DNA from: Defluviitaleaceae bacterium
GTDB taxonomy: Bacteria > Bacillota > Clostridia > Lachnospirales > WQUN01
NCBI GenBank assembly: GCA_009780585.1
Contig: WQZS01000015.1
Coordinates: 1-64,000, forward strand
Length of the DNA: 64,000 nt
Direction: 5' to 3'
Part shown: piece by piece, positions 1 through 8,934 of the stretch
Position numbering within the stretch: position 1 is the stretch's first letter
Layout: the number at the start of each line of letters is the position of its first letter
Notes under the pieces: model-generated
What the model saw: the letters and a program-made list of their open reading frames with translations, nothing else
Databases searched by the model: none
What the model was told of the DNA's origin: nothing
Program-made: the position numbers and the translations under genes

Positions 1-83
1 AGCTTTGTTACGTCTGCCGGCGTTTCGCATTCTTGGCATAGTACCTTTACTAACGCTTGTCCGTTTTCATTCAATCGTGTCAT
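1..83 (-). CDS. Partial unknown protein, N-terminus only
   Basis: An ATG at 83-81 follows AAAGGAG at a good distance and opens a frame of 27 codons that leaves the window. The visible peptide begins MTRLNENGQALVKVLCQECE and contains a CxxC pair. No function can be assigned. Short proteins starting in this style are common in phages and integrative elements, but that is only an impression. The rest of the gene lies outside the window. Confidence 0.5.
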   Translation of the reverse strand, partial: MTRLNENGQALVKVLCQECETPADVTK

Positions 84-345
84 GCACTTCATCTCCTTTG
101 AGTTTTTTTTATTGGAGATTATTCCCATTTACACGGTTGATAATACACTCTCTTTTTCAACTTGCCGAATTTGGACGGCAACAGGGTATGCATCCTACAC
201 TAGCAATTTTTGATAGGGCATATATTCCGCGCGCGGGGTTGTAATTTTATAACAGGTCTATCGGAAGCGTTATAATAATCGTATAAGATTTTTACATCTT
301 TCGCCAACTGCCATTAAAATACCTGTAGTTCATTTACGTTCATTA
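84..345. other. Non-coding stretch, nothing identified
   Basis: This is AT-rich sequence between the leftward partial gene and the promoter of the small membrane-peptide gene. A plus-strand open frame covers part of it but has no ribosome binding site and runs antisense to the partial gene. No terminator or promoter is convincing here. Confidence 0.4.
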
Positions 346-354
346 TGGTATAAT
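346..354 (+). promoter_or_regulatory. Extended -10 promoter of toxin-like gene, copy 1
   Basis: TG-G-TATAAT is an extended -10 element with no good -35 box. The second copy of the locus has TG-A-TATAAT at the same distance from the gene, so the element is conserved between copies that differ around it. Transcription would start near 361, giving a leader of about 68 nt. Confidence 0.6.
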
Positions 355-380
355 CATCACGCAACCGTGGGTCGGCTTGC

Positions 381-423
381 TTCACGCCTTTTCATCCGCA
401 CGCAGGGATGGAAAGGAGGTGAA
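381..423 (+). promoter_or_regulatory. Leader stem-loop sequestering the ribosome binding site, copy 1
   Basis: Bases 381-397 pair with 405-423. The right arm contains the AAAGGAGG ribosome binding site (412-419), so the site is buried when the hairpin forms. In copy 2 the same stem is kept, with one C-to-T change that still allows pairing with G. A hidden ribosome binding site is a hallmark of type I toxin mRNAs. Confidence 0.65.
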
Positions 424-428
424 CGTAT

Positions 429-581
429 ATGGATACTTTTAACTTCGTGGATTTGTACGCATTTTTACAAACCGCTTTGGGCATGGTTTTAGCCTTTTTG
501 GGTGGTAGGCGGTCAATGAAGCGCAACGAAAAGAGCCGTCCCCCGAGCAAGGTTAACGGCTCTAATGCTTCTTTAGATTAA
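429..581 (+). CDS. Small membrane peptide, candidate type I toxin, copy 1
   Basis: This 50-residue peptide is too short for routine gene calling. It starts MDTFNFVDLYAFLQTALG and has one hydrophobic segment (about residues 7-26) followed by a basic tail beginning RRSMKRNEKSR. Size and layout match type I toxins of the TxpA/BsrG/Fst kind, though I do not recognise the exact family. A nearly identical copy lies at 12934-13086 in the opposite orientation, with differences mainly in the last 15 residues. The gene has its own promoter, a leader that hides the ribosome binding site, a terminator at 618-650 and a convergent antisense RNA covering its 3' third. Toxicity is inferred from architecture and has not been shown. 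Confidence 0.7.
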   Translation: MDTFNFVDLYAFLQTALGMVLAFLGGRRSMKRNEKSRPPSKVNGSNASLD

Positions 582-643
582 AGTGTGAAGCCAAGCCGGA
601 AACGGTTGTTCTTCACAGCAGGTCGCGGGTCATTCCGTGGCCT
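526..643 (-). ncRNA. Antisense RNA to toxin-like mRNA, copy 1
   Basis: A promoter at 650-677 fires leftward. About 118 nt later the transcript meets a GC-rich hairpin (532-563) whose minus-strand 3' side runs into TTTTCGTT, an intrinsic terminator. The RNA would pair with the 3' untranslated region and last 18-19 codons of the peptide mRNA, much like RatA with txpA or SR4 with bsrG in Bacillus. Copy 2 keeps the promoter and the terminator. In its terminator stem a T-A pair has become C-G on both arms, which supports a selected RNA structure. Confidence 0.65.
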
Positions 644-650
644 GTTTTTA
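618..650 (+). terminator. Terminator of toxin-like mRNA, copy 1
   Basis: GCAGGTCGCGG pairs with CCGTGGCCTG, allowing wobbles, and is followed by TTTTTATTATA. It overlaps the start of the antisense RNA, so the two transcripts converge and share this segment. Copy 2 has the same hairpin with changes that preserve pairing. Confidence 0.7.
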
Positions 651-677
651 TTATATCCAAAAAGTTAGGAAATGCAA
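650..677 (-). promoter_or_regulatory. Antisense RNA promoter, copy 1
   Basis: On the minus strand there is TTGCAT, a 16-bp spacer and a perfect TATAAT. Both boxes and the spacing are retained in copy 2 (12838-12865), and homology between the copies ends just beyond the -35 box. This marks the antisense promoter as part of the duplicated unit. Confidence 0.65.
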
Positions 678-694
678 CGGGTGTTTAAAAATTT

Positions 695-1870
695 TTATAT
701 AAAAAGCGGCTTTTTACCCAGCAGGAGATCCTCCAAGCCGCAATTCGCGCTGCCGACAACGAGCGAGAGGGCTTCGGGATATTGTTGTTTGAAGATAAGG
801 CTCCCTCCGACATTTTTTACCCTGCCGCTCTTGACTTCGATTGCGGTTAATTGGTTGCCTTTTTTTATAATGAAATCAACCTCGTTACCCCGATCGCGCC
901 ACCAAAAGACTTCAAATCCTTCCTCTTTTCCCCGGGCAAGCAGGTATGCCCCTACCGCGCTTTCGACAAGCCTGCCCTTGTTTGTCGGATTATCAAGCAA
1001 ACGTCGTCTGTTAGCGCCTTCAGCGTAAACCATTAGGGAAGTGTCGTACACCATAAACCTTGGAGCGCTTTTGCGGGTACGAATTTGATTGCCCGAATAA
1101 TTTTGCAAACCCGTCAATATATTCGCCTTACCGAGCAAGTCAAGATAATGCGCCAAGGTAACGGTGTTCCCCGCGTCTTGCAGTTGACCGAGCATTTTTG
1201 TAAAGGATAATTCCTGCGCGCTGTACCCCGAACCGAGCATAAAAAGGGAACGCAGCAAAGCGGGCTTGCGTACTTCCTCCATCATTAAAATGTCGTGTGA
1301 TATAGTCGGCTCCACGATGGACATACCCATATAACGCGCCCAGCGGCTTTCATCCTTGATTAATGAAGAAGCACCGGGATAACCGCCGAAGAATAAAAAA
1401 TCATCAAGGGTGTAGTCAAAGGCTTCTTTACATTCCGCATAATGCCAATGCGGTGAATAAAGGATTTCAAATCTTCCCATCAGCGATTCCGCAAGCCCTT
1501 TTTGCAACAACAGCGAAGACGAACCGGTTAACACCACTTTTAACGATGATAACAACCGATTGTCCTCGTCCCAAAGGAGCTTGACGATGGACGACCATTT
1601 ACTGACTTTTTGGATTTCATCAATCACCAACAGGGCTTCATTATTTTTAGCAAGCGCGCGGGCTTGCTCCCATTCGTTAATGAGCCACTCCGTGCCGACT
1701 GCGTTCGGATCGTCCGCGCTTACAAAATGCGCCGGTACATCCAAATCCTTTAAGGCTTGTATTACGGCGGTGGTTTTCCCCGTTTGCCTTGGCCCGACCA
1801 CGATTTGTATAAAACGGCGCGGTTCGATTAACCTTTCTTTAAGTTGCGCAACCAATTTCCGCTTGTACAT
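695..1870 (-). CDS. AAA ATPase, AAA_14/DUF4143 family
   Basis: A 391-residue ATP-binding protein. The Walker A motif is GPRQTGKTT near residue 26 and the Walker B is LLVIDEIQ near residue 100. The C-terminal third has the DUF4143 pattern ending in a VDFIIKKG...EVKSG stretch that resembles a nuclease-like fold. The family is widespread, often single-gene and mobile, and its role is unknown. The start at 1870 is supported by GAAGGA upstream. The gene has its own promoter back-to-back with that of rpmH and sits where dnaA might be expected in many Bacillota. A second, divergent member lies at 22221-23447. Confidence 0.85.
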   Translation of the reverse strand: MYKRKLVAQLKERLIEPRRFIQIVVGPRQTGKTTAVIQALKDLDVPAHFVSADDPNAVGTEWLINEWEQARALAKNNEALLVIDEIQKVSKWSSIVKLLWDEDNRLLSSLKVVLTGSSSLLLQKGLAESLMGRFEILYSPHWHYAECKEAFDYTLDDFLFFGGYPGASSLIKDESRWARYMGMSIVEPTISHDILMMEEVRKPALLRSLFMLGSGYSAQELSFTKMLGQLQDAGNTVTLAHYLDLLGKANILTGLQNYSGNQIRTRKSAPRFMVYDTSLMVYAEGANRRRLLDNPTNKGRLVESAVGAYLLARGKEEGFEVFWWRDRGNEVDFIIKKGNQLTAIEVKSGRVKNVGGSLIFKQQYPEALSLVVGSANCGLEDLLLGKKPLFI

Positions 1871-1919
1871 AATATGCGTCCTTCTTTACAATTTACTCAG
1901 TACGCTTTACTATTTGTAA

Positions 1920-1947
1920 ATTATACAGATTTACAAGCCATTGCCAA
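1920..1947 (-). promoter_or_regulatory. Promoter of AAA/DUF4143 ATPase gene
   Basis: On the minus strand: TTGGCA, 16 bp, TATAAT. It is divergent from and about 10 bp away from the rpmH promoter. Confidence 0.55.
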
Positions 1948-1958
1948 GGGGTTTTTAC

Positions 1959-1987
1959 TTGACGAGCCGTAAACCAAGGCATATAAT
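1959..1987 (+). promoter_or_regulatory. Promoter of rpmH-rnpA operon
   Basis: TTGACG, 17-bp spacer, TATAAT, close to sigma-A consensus. The leader from about 1994 to 2051 contains a GTGTTAGG hairpin motif that recurs at 13.65-13.85 kb (see findings). Confidence 0.75.
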
Positions 1988-2051
1988 GCGCGGTGCGTAT
2001 GTGTTAGGTTAAGCGATGACAGTACGAATCCATACAGAAAGCGTGAGAAGC

Positions 2052-2189
2052 ATGAGTAAGAGGACGTTCCAACCCAAGAAACGCCAGCGCAGTAAGGTAC
2101 ATGGTTTCCGTAAGCGCATGAGTACGACCAACGGGCGCAAGGTATTGCAAAGGAGACGGTTGAAGGGCAGGCATGTATTGTCCGCATAG
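2052..2189 (+). CDS. rpmH: Ribosomal protein bL34
   Basis: A 45-residue, highly basic protein starting [20 protein letters not shown], the standard bL34 sequence of the large ribosomal subunit. It is missed by ordinary length cut-offs. It is the first gene of the cluster, directly behind a strong promoter, and its last codons overlap the start of rnpA. This overlap is typical and couples synthesis of bL34 and the RNase P protein. Confidence 0.97.
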   Translation: MSKRTFQPKKRQRSKVHGFRKRMSTTNGRKVLQRRRLKGRHVLSA

Positions 2190-2550
2190 GCCCATCCTCT
2201 CTTTGCGTACCGGCAACGCCTTCCGACAAGTGTATCAAAGGGGCAGGCATGTAGCCGGCCCCCTTTTTGTGCTTCACAAACGCGCGCATGACAGCGGGGA
2301 GCCGCTTGGTTGCGCGCGGTTGGGTATATCCGTCAGCAAAAAGGTAGGGAACGCCGTCGTACGCAACCGCGTGAAGCGGCTCGTTAAGGAAAGTTTCCGC
2401 TTGAACCCCCCGCCCTCGGGTTATGATTATGTAGTGGCGGCACGCCCGGCGGCGGGTGATTTGCCGCGCGATGGCGCGTTTGTGATGGTGGACAAGGCTT
2501 TGAGGGAATTGATGTGTATGCCGGGCAAGCGGGCCTCGGGCGGGGCATGA
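2173..2550 (+). CDS. rnpA: Ribonuclease P protein component
   Basis: A 125-residue basic protein that binds RNase P RNA and helps 5' maturation of tRNA precursors. The family signature is visible as [13 protein letters not shown] around residues 65-77, preceded by [13 protein letters not shown]. The ATG at 2173 lies inside rpmH. The family usually begins close to the [16 protein letters not shown] segment, so a slightly later start is possible. It overlaps yidD by 4 bp. The RNase P RNA gene itself is not in this window. Confidence 0.95.
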   Translation: MYCPHRPILSLRTGNAFRQVYQRGRHVAGPLFVLHKRAHDSGEPLGCARLGISVSKKVGNAVVRNRVKRLVKESFRLNPPPSGYDYVVAARPAAGDLPRDGAFVMVDKALRELMCMPGKRASGGA

Positions 2551-2753
2551 GGGTTTCGCTGGCTTTGATACGGTTTTACCGGCTTGCGGTTTCGCCGCAT
2601 TTTAAGCCGCGTTGCCGGTATTACCCGTCCTGCTCCGGTTATACGTATGAAGCGATCGAGCGGTACGGCGCGGCGAAGGGTATTTGGCTGGGGATTAAAC
2701 GTATATTGAGGTGTAACCCGTTTAGCCGGGGCGGATACGACCCTGTGCCTTAA
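2547..2753 (+). CDS. yidD: Membrane protein insertion efficiency factor YidD
   Basis: A 68-residue protein with the family hallmark of clustered cysteines: [15 protein letters not shown] and later LRCNPF..GGYDPVP. It aids YidC-dependent insertion of membrane proteins. The start is taken at 2547 because its ATG overlaps the rnpA stop as ATGA and gives the usual length; an upstream in-frame ATG would add 11 residues. It lies directly before yidC. Confidence 0.93.
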   Translation: MRVSLALIRFYRLAVSPHFKPRCRYYPSCSGYTYEAIERYGAAKGIWLGIKRILRCNPFSRGGYDPVP

Positions 2754-2785
2754 CTCGGGAATTCACCCATTCGGAGGTAATTGTT

Positions 2786-3931
2786 ATGTACGGTCTATCG
2801 GGATTTATACAGGAAGCGGTCGTATTGGCCAGGCCGGTACAGTCCGAACCGGGGCGTATTGTGGGGCCGATCGCTTGGCTGTTCGGCACGATCTTCAGCT
2901 TCATGTTCGACGTCGCTTATTGGATTTCGGCCAATAATTCCCTGGGCTTGGCTATTATCATGCTGACGATCGTTGCCATGACCATCATGCTCCCCCTTAA
3001 CGTAAAATCGCAGAAGTCCATGTTAAAGATGCAGAAGCTCAACCCCGAAATCGAAAAGATCAAGGCGAAGTACGGCAGCAAAAACGACGCCGAAACCAAG
3101 CAAAAAATCAACCAAGAAACGCAAGCCCTATGGGCGAAGCACAAGGTAAATCCGCTGGGCAGTTGTTTGCCCATGCTGGTGATGATGCCTTTGTTCTTCG
3201 GCCTTCTTTATATTATGCAAAACAGCGTTATGTACATCGGCGCGTTAAGCGGGCTGTACCACGATATTTCCGTGGCGATACAGGCCGTACCGGGGTATAT
3301 CGATATGGTTACGCCGCTGGCGCTGCCGTACATCCCCGACGCGTGGCAGGTTAACGGGAACACGCTGATGGGTATTTTCAACGGCTTGATCGCCGGCGGT
3401 ATGCACCCCGACGCCGCCATGCAGACGGCGCTCTCCACGCTGGGTACGACGGACGTTATCGTACTGGGGCTGCCGGAACATATGTCGCGTGTACTCGACC
3501 GCTTCGTGCAGGAGGATTGGAACATCCTGCTGGCGCAGATCGGTGAAACGCAAGCCGCGCACCTGCCGCGGGTGCAGGGTTACTTCGACCGCTTACAATC
3601 GATCGAATTCTTCTTCGGCCTTTCCCTTAAGGAAAACAGCGGGCTGCGCTTCCCGGGGATTTTGATCCCGATATTCGCGGTTATTACTACAATGGCGTCG
3701 TCGTGGTTCAGCCAGCAGGTAAATAAACCGAAGGACCAGCAAGCCAAGACCATGCAAACCGTGATGATGACCGTCATGCCGTTGTTCATGGGCTTTATCA
3801 CCATCAGCTTCCCCGCGGGTGTGGGGCTGTATTGGATTACCTCCAACCTGTACCGCCTGGTACAGCAAATCGTGATGAACAAGCAAGCGGGCGTGCCGTT
3901 TAGGCTGCCCTTCAGCAAGAACGCCGTCTAA
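2786..3931 (+). CDS. yidC: Membrane protein insertase YidC/Oxa1
   Basis: A 381-residue insertase that places proteins in the cytoplasmic membrane. The Oxa1 core is recognisable: the first core helix near NSLGLAIIMLTIVAMTIMLP, a basic amphipathic loop with KSQKSMLKMQKLNPEIEKIK, then PLGSCLPMLVMMPLFFGLLY and a C-terminal pair of helices ending in GLYWITSNLYRLVQQ. There is no lipobox at the N-terminus, unlike many Bacillus SpoIIIJ proteins. An insert of about 130 residues between core helices 2 and 3 (about 150-280) is longer than usual. GGAGGTAATTGTT supports the start. Confidence 0.95.
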   Translation: MYGLSGFIQEAVVLARPVQSEPGRIVGPIAWLFGTIFSFMFDVAYWISANNSLGLAIIMLTIVAMTIMLPLNVKSQKSMLKMQKLNPEIEKIKAKYGSKNDAETKQKINQETQALWAKHKVNPLGSCLPMLVMMPLFFGLLYIMQNSVMYIGALSGLYHDISVAIQAVPGYIDMVTPLALPYIPDAWQVNGNTLMGIFNGLIAGGMHPDAAMQTALSTLGTTDVIVLGLPEHMSRVLDRFVQEDWNILLAQIGETQAAHLPRVQGYFDRLQSIEFFFGLSLKENSGLRFPGILIPIFAVITTMASSWFSQQVNKPKDQQAKTMQTVMMTVMPLFMGFITISFPAGVGLYWITSNLYRLVQQIVMNKQAGVPFRLPFSKNAV

Positions 3932-3955
3932 CGGCGGAGAAAAGAGGCGTAATAT

Positions 3956-4597
3956 ATGAACCGTGATAGGATCGAAAAGTCCGGTAAAACACCGGAGGAA
4001 GCCATTGCCGCGGCGCTTCGCGTATTGGACGCGTCGGAAGAGGATGTTACGATCGAGGTACTTGACCCGGGCGCGAAGGGCGGGTTGTTCGGCATCGGCG
4101 GACGCCCCGCGATGGTAGCGGTAACGCGCAAGTACGACCCCGTACAGGCGGCGAAGGAATTTTTACGGGAAGTGACGCTGGCGATGGGTTTAAGCGTAAC
4201 CATCGAAACAACGCGCAAGGATAAATACCTAAACATTAACGTGGTCGGCGAAAACATGGGGATATTGATCGGCAAACGCGGTGCAACGCTGGACGCTTTG
4301 CAATATTTAACGAACCTTGTGGTCAATCAAGGCGGCGTACCGGAATTCAGCGTTATCCTCGATACCGAGAATTACCGCAGGCGCAGGCGCGAAACCCTTG
4401 AGGGCTTGGCGCAGAACATCGCCCGTAAGGTAAAGGCCATCCGCAAACCCGTAAGCCTGGAGCCCATGAGCCGTTACGAACGGCACATCATCCATACCGT
4501 ATTGCAAAACGACCGCATGATACGGACATACAGCGAAGGAAACGAACCCTACAGGCATGTGGTGATCACCATTATGAGCAAACCGCGCGAAGCGTGA
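3956..4597 (+). CDS. jag: RNA-binding protein Jag/KhpB
   Basis: A 213-residue protein with the three Jag domains in order. These are Jag_N (residues 1-55, with KSGKTPEEAIAAALRVL), a KH domain (about 70-150, with GILIGKRGATLDALQYL), and an R3H domain near the end (PMSRYERHIIHTVLQ). KhpB binds RNA and influences cell division and elongation in Gram-positives. Its place directly after yidC is conserved. Confidence 0.94.
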   Translation: MNRDRIEKSGKTPEEAIAAALRVLDASEEDVTIEVLDPGAKGGLFGIGGRPAMVAVTRKYDPVQAAKEFLREVTLAMGLSVTIETTRKDKYLNINVVGENMGILIGKRGATLDALQYLTNLVVNQGGVPEFSVILDTENYRRRRRETLEGLAQNIARKVKAIRKPVSLEPMSRYERHIIHTVLQNDRMIRTYSEGNEPYRHVVITIMSKPREA

Positions 4598-4610
4598 TTT
4601 TTCATACGAA

Positions 4611-6038
4611 ATGACCGTCCCGTATGAAAACGACGTCATCGCCGCGATCGCTACCCCGCCCGGCCGGGGGGCCGTGGGCATCGTACGGTTGTCGGGTTCG
4701 GGTTCCGTTGGGGTCGTAAACCGAATATTTAAAAAAACGGGGAAGGATAGCCGCGGTTGCGGTAATTCTTTCCCTTCTTATTTAAAATCGCATCGGATGT
4801 ATTACGGTACCATTTCGGATAACGGGACTGTGATCGACGAAGTAATGCTTTGCTGTATGCGCGTGCCACGTTCCTTTACGCGGGAGGACGTCGTGGAAAT
4901 CTACGCCCACGGGGGTCTCGTGACGATGCATGGCGTACTCAACGCCGCGTTAAAAAACGGGGCGCGGTTAGCCTTGCCGGGTGAGTTCACCAAGCGGGCT
5001 TTTTTAAATGGGCGGATTAATTTGGCGCAGGCCGAAGCCGTGATGGATTTGGTTAACGCGGGCAGCGAGGCGGCGCGGGCGGCGGGTTTGCGCCAATTGG
5101 GCGGCGGGCTTTCCGGCCGCGTGGCGGCTTGCCGCGATACGATCCTGCGCTGGCTGGCGCATATCGCCCTCAGCATCGATTATCCCGAACATGAAGAAGA
5201 AGCCCTTAACCGCCAAACGATTATTTCCGAAGGACAAGCCTTGCTTGCCGATATGCGGGCGTTATTAAAGACGGCGGAGGTCGGGCGGGTTATACGCGAA
5301 GGTATCAAGACCGCGATTATCGGACCGCCCAACGCGGGCAAATCGACGCTGCTTAACGCCATCCTGGGCGAGGACAGGGCGATCGTGCATGAATCGCCGG
5401 GCACCACGCGGGATATATTAACCGAGCGGGTGATGGTGGGCGACGTGCCGCTGGTACTGATAGATACGGCGGGCTTGCGCGAGACGGAAGACCCCGTGGA
5501 GCAAATGGGGCTGGACAAGACATACGATGCCATCAAAAACGCGGAATTGGTTTTGTATGTGGTGGATGGGGGGGGGAGTTCAAAAGATAAGACCTTGGGG
5601 GCGCTGCCCCCAATCCCCCGCAAACTTTTAAAAAAGTTTGATCAAAATTTTATTGTACTTATTAATAAGTGTGATTTATTGCCGGCGGATGAATGGAAAA
5701 CCATGGACGAGGAAATACCCATCTCCGCTAAAACGGGGCAAGGGTTGGACCAATTGTATGACGCGATAAAAAGGCTTTTTTTATCGGGCATGGGGGACGC
5801 GGGTATAAAATATTTTGCCGAAAGCGATATCATCACGCGTGAACGGCACAGGGCTTTGCTTTGCGAAGCGATCGAATACTTGGAAACCGCGCTGGATGAT
5901 TTTGGGCGGGGCGAAACGGAGGACATCGCCGCCATTCCCTTACGGGCGGCTTACCTTTCCTTGGGGCATATATTGGGGCTTGAGTACGCGGACGATATCA
6001 TCGACCGTATTTTCGCGGAATTCTGCGTGGGGAAGTAA
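4611..6038 (+). CDS. mnmE: tRNA modification GTPase MnmE with embedded repeat
   Basis: A 475-residue protein, partner of MnmG in making the carboxymethylaminomethyl group at U34 of tRNAs. It shows the N-terminal folate-binding domain, the G domain (GPPNAGKST near residue 238, [20 protein letters not shown]) and the C-terminal FAEFCVGK with the catalytic Cys. Residues about 327-343 ([16 protein letters not shown]), between the DLVLYVVD-type strand and NKCD, are encoded by a palindromic element (5591-5640) that looks like an intergenic repeat but keeps the frame. The protein is about 15 residues longer than usual. Confidence 0.95.
   Translation: MTVPYENDVIAAIATPPGRGAVGIVRLSGSGSVGVVNRIFKKTGKDSRGCGNSFPSYLKSHRMYYGTISDNGTVIDEVMLCCMRVPRSFTREDVVEIYAHGGLVTMHGVLNAALKNGARLALPGEFTKRAFLNGRINLAQAEAVMDLVNAGSEAARAAGLRQLGGGLSGRVAACRDTILRWLAHIALSIDYPEHEEEALNRQTIISEGQALLADMRALLKTAEVGRVIREGIKTAIIGPPNAGKSTLLNAILGEDRAIVHESPGTTRDILTERVMVGDVPLVLIDTAGLRETEDPVEQMGLDKTYDAIKNAELVLYVVDGGGSSKDKTLGALPPIPRKLLKKFDQNFIVLINKCDLLPADEWKTMDEEIPISAKTGQGLDQLYDAIKRLFLSGMGDAGIKYFAESDIITRERHRALLCEAIEYLETALDDFGRGETEDIAAIPLRAAYLSLGHILGLEYADDIIDRIFAEFCVGK
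5591..5640. repeat. Palindromic repeat embedded in mnmE
   Basis: Two adjacent perfect palindromes: a 19-bp GC-rich one (5595-5613, TTGGGGGCGCTGCCCCCAA) and a 20-bp AT-rich one (5621-5640, CAAACTTTT with its complement). This two-hairpin layout looks like intergenic REP-like elements common in Clostridia. Here it is translated in frame within the MnmE G domain. Confidence 0.6.
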
Positions 6039-6042
6039 GGAA

Positions 6043-7980
6043 ATGCAACATACGGCGTTCGGCGTTCGGGATAGGCATATCGTGGTCATCGGCGGCGGCC
6101 ATGCCGGATGTGAGGCGGCTTTGGCGGCGGCGCGGATAGGGGCGTTACGCGGCGCGGGCAAGATCCGCGTTACACTTTTCGCCATGAGCTTGGACGGCAT
6201 CGCCATGATGCCTTGCAACCCTTGCATCGGCGGCAGCGCGAAGGGGCATTTGGTGCGGGAAATCGACGCGCTGGGCGGTGAAATGGGTAAAGCCATCGAC
6301 GCGGCGTTTTTGCAAAGCCGGATGTTAAACACCGGAAAAGGGCCCGCCGTGTACAGCCTTCGCGCGCAAGCGGACAAGAAGCGGTACATGGCTTACATGA
6401 AACAAGCGTTGGAGCGCGAGCCGAATATCTCCCTGCGTGAAGGGGAGGTACGCGAACTCATTTTAGGGGAATCTTCCGATACTATCCGCGCCGTCCGCAC
6501 CGAATCGGGCGCGGTAGTGGCATGTGACGCGGTTATCGTTTGTTCGGGCACGTATTTGAACGCGCGCTGCCTGTATGGTGAAACGGTGAACGACGTCGGC
6601 CCCGGCGGGCAGCGTTCTTCGGGTATATTGAGTGAGTCGTTACGCCATTTGGGCTTTACGTTGCAACGGTTTAAAACGGGGACACCCGCGCGGGTACACC
6701 GCAGGAGCATCGACTTTACGAAGATGGCCGTACAACACGGCGACGATAAAATCGTGCCGTTCTCCTTCGGGACCGACCCCGCGAGCGTCACACGCGAGCA
6801 AATCCCTTGTTATTTGACGTATACCACCCCCCAAACGCATGACATCATCCGCGAAAACCTTCACCGCTCTGCCATGTACAGCGGTTTGATCTCCGCTACG
6901 GGTACGCGGTATTGCCCGTCCATTGAAGATAAAATCGTGCGCTTCGCCGATAAGGAACGGCATCCCGTATTCATCGAACCGGAAGGCGAGGATACGGAGG
7001 AAATGTACGTACAAGGCATGAGCTCGGCTTTACCGGAGGACGTACAGGAACGCGTCTACCGCAGCGTGCCGGGCTTGGAAAACGCGGAAATCATGCGCCC
7101 CGCCTACGCCATCGAATACGATTGCATCGACGCGACGCAATTGACGCTCGGCTTGGAAGCCAAGCACATCGGCGGCCTTTTCTTCGCGGGGCAGATATGC
7201 GGCTCCAGCGGCTACGAGGAAGCCGCCGCGCAAGGCTTGGTGGCAGGAATAAACGCGGCAATCGCCGCCAGCGGGAAAAACGCGCCCTTCCACATCACCC
7301 GCGCGCAAGGTTACATCGGCGTGCTGATCGACGACCTTGTGACGAAGGGTACCGCCGAACCCTACCGCATGATGACTTCCCGCGCGGAATACCGCCTGTT
7401 ATTACGGCAGGACAACGCCGACCTGCGCTTGACGCCGCTAGGTTACCAAGCCGGTTTGATCCCCGAGGAACGTTACGCCCGCTTCCAGCAAAAAAAAGAA
7501 TTGATCGAATCGGAAATCAAACGCTTGAAATCCACGACTATTTCCCCGGAAATAGCCAACCCCGTATTAGCGGAAAAAAACAGCACACCGCTTACTTCCG
7601 GCGCGAAATTGGCGGACTTGATCAAACGCCCGGAACTGGACTATTTGGATATCGCCCCCCTAACTCCGAACGACGGATCCCCCCTGCCTGATTTGCCTTC
7701 GTATGTACTCGACGCCGTCCGCGAGCAAGTCAACATCCAAATCAAATACGAAGGCTACATCGCCATGCAGCAAACCCAAGCCGAGCAAATCGCCAAGCTC
7801 GAATCGCGCCCGTTGCCGCCGGACTTGGATTACGAAGGCATTACCGGCTTGCGCATCGAAGCGCGGCAAAAACTGACGAAGCACCGCCCCGCCAATTTCG
7901 GCCAGGCCTCGCGGATTACGGGGGTTTCGCCCGCGGATTTGAGCATATTGATGATTTACTTAAAGGCAAGGCGTGGGTAG
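6043..7980 (+). CDS. mnmG: tRNA U34 modification enzyme MnmG (GidA)
   Basis: A 645-residue FAD enzyme that works with MnmE. The FAD-binding motif [10 protein letters not shown] is near residue 17, followed by [25 protein letters not shown], where the cysteine pattern is typical. Later come FRTGTPAR-like and [12 protein letters not shown] motifs and the C-terminal [18 protein letters not shown]. The start at 6043 is preceded by AAGTAAGGAA. An open frame extends further upstream, but that part lies inside mnmE and is not homologous. The gene begins 5 bp after mnmE and its last codons overlap the VanZ gene. Confidence 0.95.
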   Translation: MQHTAFGVRDRHIVVIGGGHAGCEAALAAARIGALRGAGKIRVTLFAMSLDGIAMMPCNPCIGGSAKGHLVREIDALGGEMGKAIDAAFLQSRMLNTGKGPAVYSLRAQADKKRYMAYMKQALEREPNISLREGEVRELILGESSDTIRAVRTESGAVVACDAVIVCSGTYLNARCLYGETVNDVGPGGQRSSGILSESLRHLGFTLQRFKTGTPARVHRRSIDFTKMAVQHGDDKIVPFSFGTDPASVTREQIPCYLTYTTPQTHDIIRENLHRSAMYSGLISATGTRYCPSIEDKIVRFADKERHPVFIEPEGEDTEEMYVQGMSSALPEDVQERVYRSVPGLENAEIMRPAYAIEYDCIDATQLTLGLEAKHIGGLFFAGQICGSSGYEEAAAQGLVAGINAAIAASGKNAPFHITRAQGYIGVLIDDLVTKGTAEPYRMMTSRAEYRLLLRQDNADLRLTPLGYQAGLIPEERYARFQQKKELIESEIKRLKSTTISPEIANPVLAEKNSTPLTSGAKLADLIKRPELDYLDIAPLTPNDGSPLPDLPSYVLDAVREQVNIQIKYEGYIAMQQTQAEQIAKLESRPLPPDLDYEGITGLRIEARQKLTKHRPANFGQASRITGVSPADLSILMIYLKARRG

Positions 7981-8470
7981 CCGCGCTTCGGCGGCGTCAC
8001 GCGCGGCGCGTTACGTGTGGCCTATTTTGGCGGTTGCCGTAGCCGCGGGGATTTTTTTCTCCTCGTCCATGCCCGGCGAAGATTCCGGCGAGGCCAGCAT
8101 GTCCATTATTGCTAAGATGTTGGAATGGTTCCCTTCCATTCCCTTTGGCGAAGACACGCTCAATTTTATCCTGCGCAAGGGCGCGCATTTTACGGTATAC
8201 CTTATATTGGCGTTTTGCGTTACGCACTCGTTGAAGTATTATAGCAAGGGACGCCGTTTGGCCTTCTTGTCGTGGGGTATCGCCGCTTTCTACGGCGTAA
8301 CGGACGAAATCCACCAATACTTCGTGCCGGGACGGGCGTGTACGGTAAGCGACATGCTGATTAACGCGGCGGGCGCGGCGGCGGGTACGGGCTTGGTATT
8401 ATTGTGGCTTTTATATAGGAAGCGGCATATAGTGGAGGGAAGCGATTCCTCCAACCATGAGAATACATAG
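7973..8470 (+). CDS. VanZ-family membrane protein
   Basis: A 165-residue protein with four predicted membrane segments and the VanZ signature [17 protein letters not shown], then [26 protein letters not shown]. VanZ proteins are linked to teicoplanin resistance in one plasmid context, but most chromosomal members have no known role. The start is a GTG at 7973 inside the end of mnmG. Its position between mnmG and rsmG is not the usual arrangement. Confidence 0.85.
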   Translation: MGSRASAASRAARYVWPILAVAVAAGIFFSSSMPGEDSGEASMSIIAKMLEWFPSIPFGEDTLNFILRKGAHFTVYLILAFCVTHSLKYYSKGRRLAFLSWGIAAFYGVTDEIHQYFVPGRACTVSDMLINAAGAAAGTGLVLLWLLYRKRHIVEGSDSSNHENT

Positions 8471-8480
8471 GAGGGATTGT

Positions 8481-8933
8481 ATGGCATTTCCTTTCATTCA
8501 CATAAGCAATTACGGACCGCGGGAAACCCCCGTCATCGTCTTGCCCTGCGCGAGCGACGGGCGGGCCGTTCACATGAACGTTTCCGGCGACCACGGCGTG
8601 GCGGCGCGTTTTATCGAGGCGGTGCAAGCCAACCCCGATTCCGCTTGGGCCTTCGTTAGCAAGATGTACGTCGGCGGGCTGGACCTTAACGCTCTGCGCG
8701 AATTGTTACCCGGGGACGCCGAAAGCGGCGCGTGCGCCAATTTTTGCAAATGGGTGAGCAAGGCGACTTACGGCGGCGACCCCAAGCGTTTCATGACGCG
8801 TTCGCTCTACGTGGCCGACCCGGAACGCAACCTGCGCCGCTTGGTGCATTTGCGTATGGTAAAGGAACCGGATAAATACGGTTTGTGGAAGATATGCGCA
8901 GTAGAACAAGAAGATTGCCCACGGGGGGTTTAA
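8481..8933 (+). CDS. Conserved-looking protein of unknown function
   Basis: A 150-residue soluble protein starting MAFPFIHISNYGPRETPVIV. The start is set by AGGAGGGATTGT directly upstream; a longer frame from 8457 lacks this. No domain is recognised. It contains several cysteines (CASD, GACANFCKW, LWKICAVEQEDCP), but there is no zinc-ribbon spacing. It ends 1 bp before rsmG, so it is probably co-translated with it. Confidence 0.7.
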   Translation: MAFPFIHISNYGPRETPVIVLPCASDGRAVHMNVSGDHGVAARFIEAVQANPDSAWAFVSKMYVGGLDLNALRELLPGDAESGACANFCKWVSKATYGGDPKRFMTRSLYVADPERNLRRLVHLRMVKEPDKYGLWKICAVEQEDCPRGV

Positions 8934-8934
8934 T

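Noticed and set aside
5-244. A 79-residue plus-strand frame
   Set aside because: It has no ribosome binding site and lies antisense to the supported leftward start at 83.
1900-2050. A replication origin beside rpmH
   Set aside because: No DnaA boxes (TTATCCACA-like) and no dnaA or dnaN gene were seen nearby.
5571-5645. An intergenic terminator splitting mnmE into two genes
   Set aside because: The frame continues without a stop into NKCD and the C-terminal FCVGK, so mnmE is a single gene.
5815-6042. A longer mnmG start within mnmE
   Set aside because: The extra residues come from a different frame of mnmE and match nothing at the MnmG N-terminus. A ribosome binding site precedes ATG 6043.
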